The notes below the pieces were generated by a model. That model was given only the letters and a program-made list of their open reading frames with translations. It did not search any database and was not told the DNA's origin. A program made the position numbers and the translations under genes. Shown piece after piece: positions 25,043 through 38,599 of a stretch of 64,000 bases of DNA. Source of the stretch: Membranipora membranacea (lineage: Eukaryota; Bryozoa; Gymnolaemata; Cheilostomatida; Membraniporidae); contig OU612073.1 in assembly GCA_914767715.1 (NCBI GenBank), forward strand, positions 312,001-376,000. The letters run 5' to 3'. The number at the start of each line of letters is the position of its first letter. Positions within the stretch are counted from its first letter, which is position 1.

Positions 25043-26034
25043 ACTCCTTATCCAGGGATTGAGTGCACAAAAATTCAAAGAAAGTGAATCGATGATGCAA
25101 TTCTGGGGCATTCTATAATACATAGTTTAAGTATTTTAAAATTAATTGAAAGACAACCACGCTTGATGAAAGAACAAATCAGTTTCTTATTAAAGTGGTA
25201 GGCAGGATATATATATATATATATATACCATTTTATTTGGTAGACAATATCATCCGGGATCCGGATGATTTCCATAACGTGCCAAAGAAACTACGGCTTA
25301 AGTTGGGGGGAAAAAAGAAAAAATGTTGTCTTTTTGGAGAATTGATTGGTATTATATACCATAAATTATAATGACGTCACAAGAAGACAGACTAACAGGT
25401 TGTAATATATAAGAAAAGAAAAATCAAAATACCTAAACTGAACATTACTTACAATCTAGATGATCGAGATAACTTTGTGGGAGATGTGATCCTGTTTATC
25501 CATGGTCAAAATTGATCAGCGATCATTGTATGATAAAAAATAAGAAGAAAAAAGAAGCTATCAAACAGCATGTTACAATAGCTTCATGAATTATTCATAT
25601 TCATTAATTTTCTGTAGCATGCGGGAATAAAGTAGTCCAGAATCACTTTTAAGAGTATAATTATACCATTAGGGGAGGGATGAGAGAAGAAAGAGAAAGA
25701 TAGAGCCCCACCCTCCATCATGAGAACAATCTGATTGATAGAGTTATCCTTCACTATGTATTAGGAAGACAACTCCCTCAAAGCCAAAATTCACTCAAAC
25801 ATTGATTTTGAATTAAATCAGTTTTTTCAAAATACTGTGTACTCCTGAATTATTGGGTAATAGTCATGTCACACAGCCTGCTATATTACACCTGGCATCT
25901 GCATCAGGATCAAAACTGCATTGAAGTCTTGATGAAATAATGAGCTCAGACATATGCACTGAGCTACAATGTGAGATCAGTAAGTAAGTTACAATCTGAT
26001 GTTGATGTTTGTAAACTCAATGATTTTTTTTCTG
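25043..26034. other. Intergenic, AT-rich, no gene seen
   Basis: It holds an (AT)n run at about 25206-25228 and purine-rich stretches at 25300-25330. Nothing recognisable as coding. Confidence 0.4.
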
Positions 26035-27225
26035 TAGATTTGAATGACATATTGATACTCCTGTTTCACCTATGATTGATGATAATTATGCTCCTTTTTC
26101 CTTTGATGTTGTGTATCACACATTGGGTAACAAAGATGGCAGTTAAAGCAGAGGGCCTGACAGGTTAACCGGCAAACTTCTCTCAAGATTGGATAGCTGA
26201 TACTCTTATCAAACAAATCTGAATCCTTTTTAGTTTGTCTGTAAGAACTGCCACTGTACCTAAGATTTGGAAAATCGCATCTGTTATTCCTATCCCAAAA
26301 GTATCAGGTGCCAATGAATCAAAAGACTACTGGGCTAAAGCGCTCACACCTTTGTTAGCTAAATAGTTATAACGACCGATATCGCCCCTCATCTCAGTCA
26401 AATTCGCAGAGAAAATCAGTGTGCCTACAGACGCAACAGAGGCACCAATGGCGCCCCGATGATAGTTATTAATAGTGTATCCAAAGATCTTGACATAAAT
26501 GCCAAAAAAACTACACACGTGCAGTCTTCATAAACCCATTTTCCCTGTGTGTTGAGACAATGAACACATCACAAAATAACTTTTCCATACTTAAATACGC
26601 TGACGATACAATCATACTAGAATATATAGATAGAGGGGAAAACTCCAATCTACAAACTGAGGTCAACAACATCGCCTCCTGGTGTGATCAAAACTATCGA
26701 ATCATCATCTCTTGTAAAACCGAAGAACTGCTCTTTACAAATCGACGACACCAACACACCCAGGCCCACTCACCATCATACGAAATAACATCGAACGGTC
26801 AAGAAATACCTTGGGTCTATAGTCACCTCAAAAATTCTCGATCAGAAAGTACAAATCCAGTTAAAATCAGCAAGCGTCTCTTTTATGAAGAGACTAACAA
26901 AACTAGGTGTCAGCCCTAAGACAATCAAGCTGGCCTACAAAGTGTTCATTGAGAGCGTCATCTCTTTCCATCTGGCAATCATCTTCCAACAGCCGACGAT
27001 CTTAAAGAGCTAGGTAGTCAGGTTCATAGAGCCTTCAATCTAAGTAACGAAAAACTAGCATGCAAATCAATAAGTTTACGAATCCCAACTTAAAACAAAA
27101 TGCCTTCGGATGATTCATCTAACAAGACAATCCCCCTATGATTTAAGACAAAAACCCCTCAGGACGCTTTATCTTATCAAAACATGCACAGAACAGCCTG
27201 AGGAAGTTCTTTATCTTTATCTTTA
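26035..27225 (+). pseudogene. Relic of a non-LTR retrotransposon (LINE) reverse transcriptase
   Basis: Frames that shift and stop still spell reverse-transcriptase blocks in order. First comes GPDRLTGKLLSRLDS at about 26150. Then VPKIWKIASVIPIPKVSG and DYWAKALTPLLAK at about 26265-26360, followed by ILKYADDTIILEY, the catalytic YADD block, at about 26590. The thumb-like LTKLGVSPKTIKLAYKVFIE is near 26890, and a C-terminal SGRFILSKHAQNSLRKFF near 27160. The central RT blocks are deleted at about 26400-26560. The copy ends at a TTTATC repeat tail (27205-27225). It belongs to the CR1/Jockey-like broad group, is dead, and resembles the fragment at 44930-45340. Confidence 0.75.
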
Positions 27226-28050
27226 TCCAAGTAGAAATTTTGGAATTTCATTTTATTGAGCGCTCTACCTACAAATGATTTTATCATAACAATGATACAA
27301 TACATCCTGAGTATAACCAGGTTACTAAAATTCAAAATTAATAAGCATTTTTCTATGTCAGTACTTCAGTGAATTGAATTTGAAGGCTTAGGGAAAAGTA
27401 AATATGGAACTTTGTGTTCAACATTACCATTTTTGTTTTTCGAGTCATCACCCGACAGCATCTTATTTTACATGCATATACATTTAGGGCTATAGATATA
27501 GTTAATAATAATCGAGGGGTGTGATAACAGTTGAGTGGAAGAAAAGAAATGTGGAGAGACAGTGATGGGGGGGGGGGGGTGGAGGGACACTACTTGATAT
27601 GTCAAATCTGCTTTACTCCCGAAATGTCTAACTCATAACTGGTACAGAAGACAAAGGTGTCAGCAGACTTAATTGGTGATCACACAAATTATTCTTGGCC
27701 ATGCCGACACTGCTATAAAATTGATTTTACAATTTTTATTTTAATATAGTAAAAGTTATAGTATAATGATAATTATGTATAAATATCATTTTTGATGCTT
27801 GTAGAAAAAGTTAGCTAAAAACTGGTGTGCTGCTTAAGGCTGTGGCAATCCCCCGGCAGGGAATCCTACTTCAAGCTTCTATGCCCTTCCCTTGAATAAA
27901 GAGGAGCGACTCGAGGTTCAGGTTTGAGTTTCGGCAGACAAACATAAGAACTGGAACCAATCAAAATATACATGAGCATTCCAGAAGAGATGCGTTTAGA
28001 AGGCCTCCTGGTGTGGGTGGGAGAGCTTTGCTAAAAAATCAGAAATCATG
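27226..28050. other. Intergenic, no gene seen
   Basis: Apart from a 13-base G run at 27567-27579 I recognise nothing here. Confidence 0.4.
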
Positions 28051-28300
28051 TACCCTACTCTACACTCTGAGCGCCTTTGCTCCAGGCATACTGTTACCAT
28101 GAAGCTGTTCTATAGGCTTGTCATCAGACCAATCACCACATACACTGACTGTCTTTTATCCATGCTGACTCAAGAACAAAAGCAAAGGTTCAAGAGAACA
28201 GAAAACTTTGTGCTGAAAGTGCTAGACCCTCAGAACAAAGACTTAGCGAGACATCTATCTATGAACCCAAATGTTTCACTGAATTCAGATTTTATTTTTT
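28051..28300 (+). pseudogene. LINE reverse-transcriptase C-terminal fragment
   Basis: The frame encodes KLFYRLVIRPITTYTD, then LTQEQKQRFKRTENFVLKVL, matching the region after the RT palm in CR1/Jockey-type LINEs (usually LY-x-x-LIRPI-x-x-Y). No RT core precedes it and the copy is truncated. It lies about 470 bases upstream of the LRR gene start. Confidence 0.5.
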
Positions 28301-28773
28301 GCAGCAGTTGTCACTTTTTTCCGCTCGAGCCTACTCCTCTTGTTATATTTTAATGTTTTTATTGATTTTTGCAAATTTTGCTACACTATCTATAATTTAT
28401 TAAATCACAGTTAGTAACCAGGACATATGAAGTGTTTTGTCATCATATTCAGATCACAATTGTAAGGATGCTATGAAGCCAATACCAACAACAGTTAATA
28501 ATTCAAGAGATAATTGAAAACAAAAAAATACATAGGTGAATGTTTGATCAGTCCCTGTGAGTGAGGCCTTTTATTCTCTGATTAAACACTTGAGGTCTCC
28601 ATGGTGCTGTTATTCTCTCTCTGGCCCATGAGGAATATTATAGATCAGGACAAACTGCATTCCAGTCAGTCTGAGGAGACGGTAGTGATCGAAAAACATA
28701 CCAAAAAGCGACATAGTTGAGGTTTTTTTTGGCATTAAACCCATTCTAAGGATCAAATCTGTTCCCCAAACTC

Positions 28774-31700
28774 ATGGACTTGTCACCTGCTGCAGATAGG
28801 ACAGATATGTCTGATAAGGCATCAGAGTTATCAGACACTGAGAGTAGTGATATGTCTTATTTAGTAGATGACGCAGATCTATACAGAGCAGGTAATTATC
28901 CGCAGTCTACTTATAATTCACTGACTTATTTTCTTTAGTGAACAATAACACTAAGAATAGACGGGTAGTTCTGACTAGCCTTAACCCTTACCATTTATTA
29001 CACTTCCTCAAGAAAAATCAGCTAAGATAGCGTGTAACAGGAGACGTCACTGGAGGCCTTGTGTGCTTCATTTTGGTAGATTTAGTTGAGAATAATGGAT
29101 AAGGTATCAGATACCAGATTACAAAACTTCAATTCTTTAATAAGCCTCACCTTACACAATGAGACAGCTATCATACCTAAATATGAAAAAAAGCTTTTTA
29201 TCAAAAATATATATTTCCTTTTTCTGTCCTGCTAAGATTTTCTGCGTTTAGGTTCCACATCTGCATACCTCTTCATTATTATTGTACCACTCCATTTGTT
29301 TTTATTACACTAAATTTATATACTAAGATGATTATTGGAAAAATCTAAGTGGTTATAAAAGGCACCGGGACAACCAGATAGTCAGTTACAGGCCACTGTG
29401 AAGGCTGTTATGAAGCCATATTCTCCAGCATAAAGAGATGAACTCAATCCCGCCGTTCTCAAATGTAAATGTAAATAAATTAACTTGTTTTGCATGTGGG
29501 ATAAAAACCAAATATTTGTTGCAGGTCGAGAGGAGACGCCTGATATAAAACCCTGTTTTGGACGCTGCCGTTGTATAAGTAAGTCAGCTAAGACGTTACG
29601 TAGTGTCAGTAAGCTGACCGACAGTTTCTATAACGGTAGGGCTGGTGATGCCATCCATCAGAGCCACACAGAGCCTGGTATAACTGAGCTTAATCTGTGT
29701 GTCAGACATCTGGGGTCAGAATCTATGTTACCGGTCACTGCTTGTCTCCAGGTGAGTGGGGGTTATCTCTTTGTATTTGTATTGTATTACATTCTGCCAT
29801 ACTCAATATACATGTATACGAGATGATATCGAATGTACGTAAGTGTGGGTTAAAAAACTGGTAGCTGCAAAAATAAAAATACATAACTAAAAGGATATAC
29901 TGCAGTTAGGTACGGTTAAGTACGATACACAAGACCATTATCATGATAGGTCATAAAATAGTTAAAAAAGCTGTTAGACCTCTTTGCGGTTCTGGATCGT
30001 TTTGGACGGAATACTTGTTTGGCTCGAGAGGAAGTTCTGTTACTGTTAAAACTTAAGCGACTATAAAGTGGATGGGATTCATCGTTTAAAATCTTTGTGA
30101 AGTGACTGTATGAGCTATCAAAGAGAAAATTACAAAAATTGGGAATGCTTTACATTCCTAGCCGATCTTCATAGTCATGATCAGGCAGTATAATCTTTGA
30201 GGCTGAGCGCTGGAGACACTCTAATCTTTCACAGTTTGTGTCACCAATGAGGGAAAACCATGCAGGCGAGGCATAACAGATTATGGGACGAATGATGCTA
30301 AGATAAAAAGTCCTCAAGCCATCGCTGTCAAGACCTATGGATTTCAATTTACGCATTAAAAACAATCGTGTGTTACATTTTGTTACTCATCATGCTTCCA
30401 ACTCCACACCAATTGACATCAAACTGGCAGTAAGGTTTTCCAACAGGAATAATATCTCATATTATCGCAACACAAGTCAAAGTTAAATTCTCTGTTACTC
30501 CTTCTCCCAGCTGCCGCATAAACGAACAAAATGATTAATATGAGTAGTTTTCTAAACTAGAGGAGATGATATCATTGTATATTTGTTTGTAGAGCCAGCC
30601 GCTGATATCAGTGTTAGATCTGAGTTATAATTCTCTGGAAGAGGAGGGAGGAGTTGACCTCATGCTGGCGCTCGTAACAAATCGTTACGTGACCGACCTG
30701 GTTAGTTAGACTCACGTCCATTTCACGTCCATTTTTTTTTTGTTCTTACAAAATGATCAGTTCTAATGAAAGATCAATGTCATATTTACTAAGCAAAAAT
30801 CCACCTGCTGTCACAAATGTCAATATGTATTGACAAATATCAACATTTCACAATTTTCCAGAATGTATCAGGAAACAGATTCGGTAAAACGAAGGTAGCT
30901 GCGTATGTGATGATACTCCTGTCTCATAACAATATACTGAGAGATATGAAACTCTGCTGTGAGTACACCTATCAGGTATTCTGTTTTATGAGTAGCAGGC
31001 CAGGCAGTGCATTAGTAATGGGTCTATGTATGGCTGTTTATTTTAGTTGCGGAGATGATTACCAAGAAAATAAAACTGAATAAAAGCAAGAATGCGATGC
31101 ACAACCTTTCAGAACCAACATTCCATAACAACTAACCGAAGAAACGTCAAATGACTGCCGCAATCTTTTTGGGATTCACTAACTGCAGGAGTTACTTTTA
31201 CTATAATTATTTCAGGTAACAGTCTTGATGATAAGGATGTATACTTCATTGCTGGAGGAATTATGGTTAGTAATTGTATAGGGGCCAGGTATACTTCGAT
31301 TTTTTATGTCTAGGCCCAACAAAATATTATGCTATAATTGTATTTGGGTGGAGGGTACATACGTTCTTCGCTCTGGGACTCACGCTGAGTTATTTTATAG
31401 ACAACTAATCTGGCCTGTTGTTGTCATATCCATGTATACCGCTGACACAGAACAATATGAGATGAAAAGTTTTATCAATTGAACGAATTAATTATTAATC
31501 TTCAGGAGAACAATTACCTGGTGAGTATGGATTTAAGCTCTAACTCTATAGAGGAGAGAGGGGCTGGTTATCTAGGTCGAGCCGTCGCTATCAACAACTC
31601 TCTGGAGACACTCGATCTATCACAGAATAAAATCAGACGAGACGGAGCCATACTTATCGGCAAGTCTGTCATGGTGAGGCACTGAGAAGTACTGCCCAGT

Positions 31701-34700
31701 ACTGAATGTGGAGGCAACTTCAAATGTAGTCAAAATCAAAAAACCTGAATTACCCTACAAATGAAAGTGTTCACTGATTGAAGATTCTCTCATTATTATT
31801 TCTGCTAATCATCAGATTTTGACATCTTTCTCAACGATGGCATAATTTTTTTTTGAATCAAAATTGCTGTATACTCAAACTCGTGACTTCAACCTTTCTT
31901 GACCAGGTTGCATGATTTAAATTGAATGAATTTTTCCTCCTCTAGATTAGGTTATCAATGTCTGTGTTTTCTAGAAGCTGATGAGAGCATCAAATCATTT
32001 CCCACAAACACCTCAGACAAGAACAGAACAATTGACTACAGACTCTAAGCAACAGATTCATTTATTATTTTGCAGTTCAACAGTAACTTGGTAGAGATAA
32101 ATCTAAGTGGTAATGGGCTGGCTTATCATGGAGCTCTCGCAGTCAGACAATGTCTCCAAAAGAATACAAAGCTGAAGAAGATAGATATAAGTAGTAACAG
32201 AATAAACTGGGAAGGCGCTATTGTGAGTTTAACTTATCTTTTGATCTTGGATGATTCTGAGGTAACCATATAGACTTGTTACCTCATTTGGACATCTACC
32301 GTTAAATCATGCAATGAATGTTTGTTGATTGTAACCTCGCCGCCCTTCACAAATCTTAACATTAGTGTTGACAAATCGACAATCCATGCTGGCTAGAGTT
32401 AACAAAATTGGAAAAAGCTTTTACAGAGGGTCTAACCCTTAATAATCCTTAGGTCCTGACTATTGTAGGACCTGACTACCTGTAGATTCAGACAACTGTA
32501 GGTCCTGACTATTTTAGGACCTGACTACCTGTAGGTTCAGACAACTGTAGGTCCTGACTATTGTAGGACCTGACTACCTGTAGGTCCTGAATACTGTAGG
32601 TCCTGACTTCTGTAGGTCCTGCCTTGTCTAGGTTCTCACTACTGTAGGTCCTGACTTACTTAAGTTCTCACTACTGTAGGTTCTGACTTATTTAGGTTCT
32701 CACTACTGTAGTTCCTGACTACTGTAGGTTCTGACTACCTTTAGGTCCTGTCCTGACTACTGTAGGTCCTGAATACTGTAGGTTTTGACTTATCTAGGTT
32801 TTCACTACTGTAGGTTCTGGCACATGGACTGGAGGTGAATGAGACACTAGAGGTATTGATAGCAGGAGATAATCCACTAACTACCACAGGATGTATGGAT
32901 CTAATAGACGCTGTTAGCAGCTCATGCACTCTAAAGACACTCGATCTCAAGGTCTGTTAAACTCAGTGCTGAGAATTATAATGAATCATCATAAGTCCCA
33001 TAACTATCGATCGTTCCAAAAAAATTGTTGTTATCAAGCTCCATACAGTGGCCAGTAAACTTGTAAACAGTGAAACTTGTGAAACAGTGAAATTCATGGA
33101 CAATTTTTTGAGCAAAGATTGTGGATCTGCCACAGTACATGCCAGCAACACAAACGAAGGACTGGGACAATAAACCGACCCTATGTGCAACATGGTACTA
33201 AATTTAACTCATTGTATGCTATCATTATTTTGAGAGTTTTTTTCAACTTTTACAGAATGTGAATATTGTGAGAGACTTCAAGCAGGCGGTACGGATGATT
33301 CAAGAAGTGAATAAAGACTTCCAGGCAGTTTATGGTTTAGTACTAAACAGTCATGATATCCTCGGACTAAGAAGAAGTAAGTCATATATATCTGCTCTGG
33401 TCTCCTGAAGAGAACTTATAATATAAAATGAGATTTTAATCAAAATATGTAAAAGCCAATTCGGGAGTTGCTGAGGCAATCATAGTAAATTTAGCCTCAT
33501 CAAAACGGCCTTATTTCCTGTCAATCATCATTTTATAATTTTAAAAATCACTTCATCAGTATGAGGCACATTCACTTTTCACATCCCAAAACCTGAAACC
33601 CAGAAAAGCCCACTCTTTTATATCATACAAAAAGTAGCTGTGCCAAGACAATTTAGATCAAACCTTGCTATTGATTTCCTGAGACCTCCATAGGTCTAAC
33701 TTGGTTTGGCATGACATCCTTAGGATAGGGTAAAGCACTGAATGTGTGACACTAAGCTTTCAAACAGTGCAGAGTCAAATCACAATACAACTGTCAGAGA
33801 ACATTTATTCTGATTACACAGAGAGAGCGGTACATCCAATGGTGAAGATACTGAACTATATGTTTGAGAAAGAGCTCAGACCTGTCGAGCTTCTGAGGAG
33901 TATGGATAAAACTGTCTCCTTCAAACTGACAAGAGAAGAATTCCTGAGACGATGTGTTGTAAGTCAAGTGTCGATAGTGAGAATGATAGTCTCACATCAC
34001 ATCAAAAATATTAAACCCAATGATTCCTGTATACCCAGTATGGTAGCTAATAATGATTTAATTTAGCTGCCATGTTCATTGCATGACCCTAACATTGTGA
34101 TTGATTACATCTTCATTACAGAGTATGGGGATCGATATAAAGTCTTATGAGAGAGCTGAGCTTATGGAGTATATACTGTCAGATTCTGAGGGAGTCAGTG
34201 CAACAACGCTCTCGTACAAGTAAATATATATATATTACCAATGCTTATCCAGTAGGAAGGTGAAAGTGACTGACATACAAGTTTGTGTTTGAAGTAGTTA
34301 AAGTAACTTGCAGTAAAAAAGCAAATCTATAATATACCTTATAGCGATAGTTAAATGTAAGAAATTTTCCCTCAAATGTCAGAAATCGCCTTGTAGAAAT
34401 GACTTACTAACATACCACCTACTTTTTTAGGCAACTTTGGTACAATGCTAAAAAAAATGATAATAATAATATCACTTGAACCTTTTTTAGAATAGAAGTA
34501 GTTATCGTCTCTTGTTATGTTGCATGATAAAAAGCAAATATACCTGATAGAAATAGCCAGTTAAATGTTAGAAATAACTCCTCATTTCTGTAAAAAAGTT
34601 TGTGGATTGCATTCCTCTCCAGTTGGTTCAGCTTAGAGTGTAAGCATCGAAATATGAAGACGGCTAGGGTTGCAATGAAACAATGAGTCTTTGAGATCCC

Positions 34701-35667
34701 CGCAGGCTGGGTTACAGCAATGAACTAAACCATTGGTTACAGCAATGATACAATGAATGCTTCACAATACCGATCATGTAAAAACATGCGGGGGGGGGGG
34801 GGGGGGGCTCAAGGTGAAGTAATGAGAGGCTCTTCACACAGGTGTGGTTCCATGCTGCATTGGCTTACCACAAAGATGTTATACTTGAGAAGGCTCTAGA
34901 GAATTTGAGAAGCGCTAGAGAAGGCTTGACTCATGGCTTCCACCCAATAGTCTGTATGTTTTGCAGTGGTACAGACACAACTTAAGTTGTATCTAAATGC
35001 CTAGTAAACTTTTAAGGATGTTAAACGCACTGTTATTGTCACCTGCCTCCTTCTATCCAGAGTACTTTTGGCGAGTATTGAGAGGTTTATAGATCAGGAG
35101 CGACTCTACAGACTTGGCCAGCGACACAAAGCACAATCATTGACTAAATATCAGAGATATCTACTGGCAAGAAACCTTCCTCAAGTGTCAGTCAGCGCTG
35201 AGGTCAACACAATCACAGAAGGTAGCAAATTCCCCCACCCCCTGTGCAATTGAGTAGTTCACCTTAGATGGCTTCAGTAATCTGCACTTCAAATTAATAA
35301 AATATTATGACAATGAGCTTTGCAGCGGGTTCTAATCGTTGAGCGAGTCAAGTTGAATTGTGATGCGGCATTTAAAAAAAATTTCATTTATATACTAGAG
35401 AAGAGAAAACACTCCGAGTTACTTGATTACGCTGCACCATTGCATCAAACCTGTGCACCAGCCCTTAGCACTAATGGTGATCAAGTTACCCAGAACATTC
35501 ACCCCATTGATGAATATGGAATTATATATTTTGCAGGCCTGCTTGATAAGCTCCATGACTGTGATGACAAGCATGAAATAGTGAGTGGCCGTATAAAGAA
35601 TTCGGTTACGAAACTACATAACAAGAAGCAGATGTCTGCATTCAGAGAACGAGCTCATAAAATTTGA
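28774..35667 (+). CDS. LRRC74-like leucine-rich-repeat protein with EF-hand-like tail, 13 exons, complete
   Basis: Exons with consistent phases: 28774-28891, 29525-29751, 30593-30700, 30862-30958, 31216-31265, 31506-31673, 32076-32222, 32814-32951, 33256-33376, 33768-33958, 34122-34219, 35061-35221 and 35537-35667. The product is 584 residues. After an acidic Ser-rich N-terminus come RNI-type LRRs of about 28 residues, for example LISVLDLSYNSLEEEGG, LVSMDLSSNSIEERGAG, LETLDLSQNKIRRDGA, LVEINLSGNGL and LKKIDISSNRINWEGA. A capping region (LEVLIAGDNPLTTTG to FQAVYG) resembles the C-terminal end of LRRC74A. A two-helix EF-hand-like region follows (FKLTREEFLRRCVSMGID; loop DSEGVSATTLSY), then a basic tail. 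The EF loops lack most calcium ligands. LRRC74 proteins have no established biochemical role; a protein-interaction scaffold is inferred. An AATAAA lies at 35940. Confidence 0.82.
30150..30410 (-). pseudogene. LINE reverse-transcriptase C-terminal fragment in an intron
   Basis: The minus-strand frame reads FLMRKLKSIGLDSDGLRTFY, then LSIIRPIICYASPAWFSLIG, then LECLQRSASKIILPDHDYED. This is the classic post-palm region of CR1/Jockey-type LINEs (IRP-x-x-x-YASPAW). It lies antisense in the intron between exons 2 and 3 of the LRR gene. The RT core is missing. Confidence 0.75.
32451..32813 (+). repeat. Minisatellite built from the 3' splice site of the next exon
   Basis: About twenty imperfect copies of a roughly 16-base unit, TACTGTAGGTCCTGAC, with variants TAGGTTCTGA and TTCACTACTGTAGGTT. 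The array ends exactly at CTACTGTAG|GTTCTGG, the acceptor and first exon bases of the LRR exon at 32814. Each unit therefore carries a TAG acceptor followed by exon-like bases. Confidence 0.85.
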
Positions 35668-36507
35668 TATAGATTTACTTCCTACCAACGGACAGTCAGA
35701 TTTGAGCAAAGCTTCTTCTTACCTCTTGTTTGAATGGTCCACTATTTATAGTATCAGCCTTCACTTACTTCGATTGGTCAGGGACTCCACATAAGAAAAT
35801 AACCTTGCCTTTTCAGGACACCATTAATAGCTTAAAAAAATAACCAGACACGCCCTGACAACATACATACACATCCGATGTTTCTGTTTACTTATTCTTA
35901 TGTGAAGTTGTGATCACATGTCATCTTATTACTAGCCTGAATAAAATATGCTCAAATATGATTTATCTCAGATAATAAATATGACACTGGAATTAGTTTA
36001 ATTTGTGGATCCGCAGTCCAGATTTATCTTTTAGTACTTTTATTGGCATTATAATCATTTTTAATAAAAGAAAATGCTTTTCGTTATGGTGCCAAATTAA
36101 GAAATATCAAAATATGCAGTTTGAAAATGTATGTGACTTTAACTACTGCTGCCACTCATGCAAATTTGTGCCCATTGAATTCTGCATAGCTCCAGGATAA
36201 TTAATTGAGACTTAAATCTCAAAATTGTCACCTTATGGACAAATAATTTGCACAAACTGATCTTCAAAATCAGGGCATGAAATCTACAGTACATCTACAG
36301 TACATCTACAGTACAGTGTGCACTAGTAAGTCGGTAACTACGGCACTTGATGCAGTAGATTATTAATTTCATACCCTAATTTCGACAATAAGTTTGTGTA
36401 TTTGTGCATTTGTTCATCAGGTGAAAATGCTGAGATTGCAGCCTCAGTTTTGAGCTACACAGAATTCTATAAGCACACATTTGGCTGTGTGGCAGCAGTG
36501 GTTTAAG
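35668..36507. other. 3' flank of the LRR gene, no gene seen
   Basis: It contains the candidate polyadenylation signal and a short ACATCTACAGT triplet repeat at about 36281-36316. Plus-strand open frames here have no motif. Confidence 0.4.
35940..35945 (+). terminator. Candidate polyadenylation signal of the LRR gene
   Basis: AATAAA lies about 270 bases after the stop codon. It is chosen by position only, and AT-rich flanks make chance matches common. Confidence 0.3.
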
Positions 36508-36640
36508 CTAATAATTGTTGGAGAAATAAGTGATAAGCTTTCTTTTCAAAGTTGATAGAGTATGTGAGGACCTGATAATTAATCGAGGCAGAGAGTTAAA
36601 AACAGTGTTAAAGGGTCTGAAGGATTGAAAATCAAATGTT
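36508..36640 (-). pseudogene. Possible LINE C-terminal remnant
   Basis: The minus-strand frame contains FNTVFNSLPRLIIRSSHTLS followed by TLKRKLITYFSNN. This fits the WNSLP-x-x-IR...L-x-x-FK-x-x-L-x-x-Y ending common to CR1/Jockey LINEs. It is short and lacks the RT core. Confidence 0.45.
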
Positions 36641-38599
36641 TGTCTCTTGAAGCATTGAACTCCCTCTCCCGCAATATATAGTAGTAGGCCTACATGGCAG
36701 GTTGCTTGCAATTGCATAGAGATGCTAGCTTTTGGTAATTTTGGTTGGAAATGATCTGGACCAATGCAACCCACGGTCGCTGACTCGCAAGCGTGAAAAA
36801 TATTTGTATTCACTCAATAATAAATAAGGTTTTCACTAGATCATTCATTCACTTTGCATGACTGTGAAAACCCTCAAACAAAACCTCAAACAATTAAAAA
36901 AACTTTAGCGTGATGGTCATCACTTTTATGGGACTTGGAGTCCTTGAGATTGATACTTACTTGATACTTAGAGAGAAATCGCTTCTTCTGGGGAAGATTC
37001 CAGCGATGTTTCAGGCTCGTCTATCGGTAACCAGTCCGTGCCATAATCGAAAAACCAGATTCTCACCATTTGCTGGAACCTTAACCTGCCACAGGAGGAT
37101 CTACAAGTATCAAAGAGTCATAACAAAGATTATTCCACAATAAGATAATGATAAAATTAATAGACAAATACAAATAAGGTTCAGTAATGTCTTCTCTCAG
37201 GATAAAAGCCTAATCCACAGACATCTTGTATCTATTCTATTTAATACATAATTATTAAGTGAAGTGGATTTGTAACACTCACAAGTTTGCTGATCAGCTT
37301 CAAGTCCTAAATTCACAGTACAGTGACAGTGAAGACAACATGTCAGTACCACAGAATTGCACTATCAGTGGTCAGTTGAGTCATGTTGATTGATTACCAT
37401 CTTGTACCATTTTTAAGCCTCAGCCTGTCTTGTCAAGACGAGGCTTTGCAAATTAACATCTATCTATGTTAATTTGGAGGGCTAGTTTTTTTGGAGCACA
37501 TCATGTGACATTATCAATATCCCAAAAAAAAGCTTAGTGAATATGGTGTACCATGTTGTTATGAGTCCATAACACTGGTGAGAAAGTTTTTAAATATCAC
37601 AGCCTGGCCAGAAAAGGTGCAGTTTTGTAGAATGGACAGTGAGAATTGTAAATCTGTTACATCAGAATTGCCCATAGGCTCTATAGTTTCTAATTGACAA
37701 GCATGCACGATGTTCCCTCCTTTTAAATTTAAAACTTTACTCGCTGTGAATATTTACATTTATCAAGATTTAATTGGCTAATGAAATAATGCAGGAAGTT
37801 CAAGTGGTATACCACAATGCAGTCTAAAAAATAACTAGAGTGGGCAACTCCTCATAATATCCTTCCTTTGGTAAACTATCCAAAAGCTAACCTATCTTGA
37901 CAAGCTCTGTATGGTTGGGAAAAGAGGGGAGCAAAAGCTTCACCGCAAAAACTATCCTGGCTGGTAGTATTCTATTTATTGAATATAAAACATCATAACA
38001 TTACATCACAACAATGAAAACTATTGAGAGACAAAATACTAAATTTTGAGATTAGAAATGAGATGACAATGTGCCAACTTACAATGCTTGTGGCAAAAAT
38101 AATAAATATAACGGAAACATAATGGGCAGTTAGATTCTTTATGTATTACTAAAACCTGAGCTATATATAATTATTGAAGCCATGAGCTGCTTCTAACATA
38201 AAAACTTTATAGTCACCTAAGAGATAAATAACACAATGGTACCACCATGTACAACAATGAAAACAAACTAGAGACAAAATGCAAATTTTTGAGACAGTCT
38301 ATCAAAACCATGACCTATTTACATCTCTAAACCAAAAATGGTTTCATAGCTTCACATAAGAGATATAATACCTAGATTCTCTCATACAGTAGTATGAAAA
38401 CAGACTGTTTGTCAACTGATAATAGAAAATTCAAAATCATTCGAAAATAAAATATGTTATTTTGTACAAAAACTAAATCTTTAAACTGCAAGACCAAAGG
38501 AGTATGCTATGGCTATGTCTGTCTGAATTTTCTAGGCTCATTCAGTTAAATAGTCACAGTGGTGGGTTGGGTCCCGGCCAGCTCTCGTGGCGAGCACTC

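Noticed and set aside
34849-34956. Open frame with acceptor-like start (VWFHAALAYHKDVILEKALE) in the LRR gene
   Set aside because: It needs phase 0, but the preceding exon ends in phase 2. Joining 34219 directly to 35061 restores the frame. It could only be a cassette exon with a different upstream donor.
35320-35536. Open frame starting at a TTTTGCAG acceptor (RVLIVERVKLNCDAAFKKNF)
   Set aside because: It is phase 0, while the exon ending at 35221 is phase 1. The acceptor at 35536 gives a phase-consistent last exon within the same open frame.
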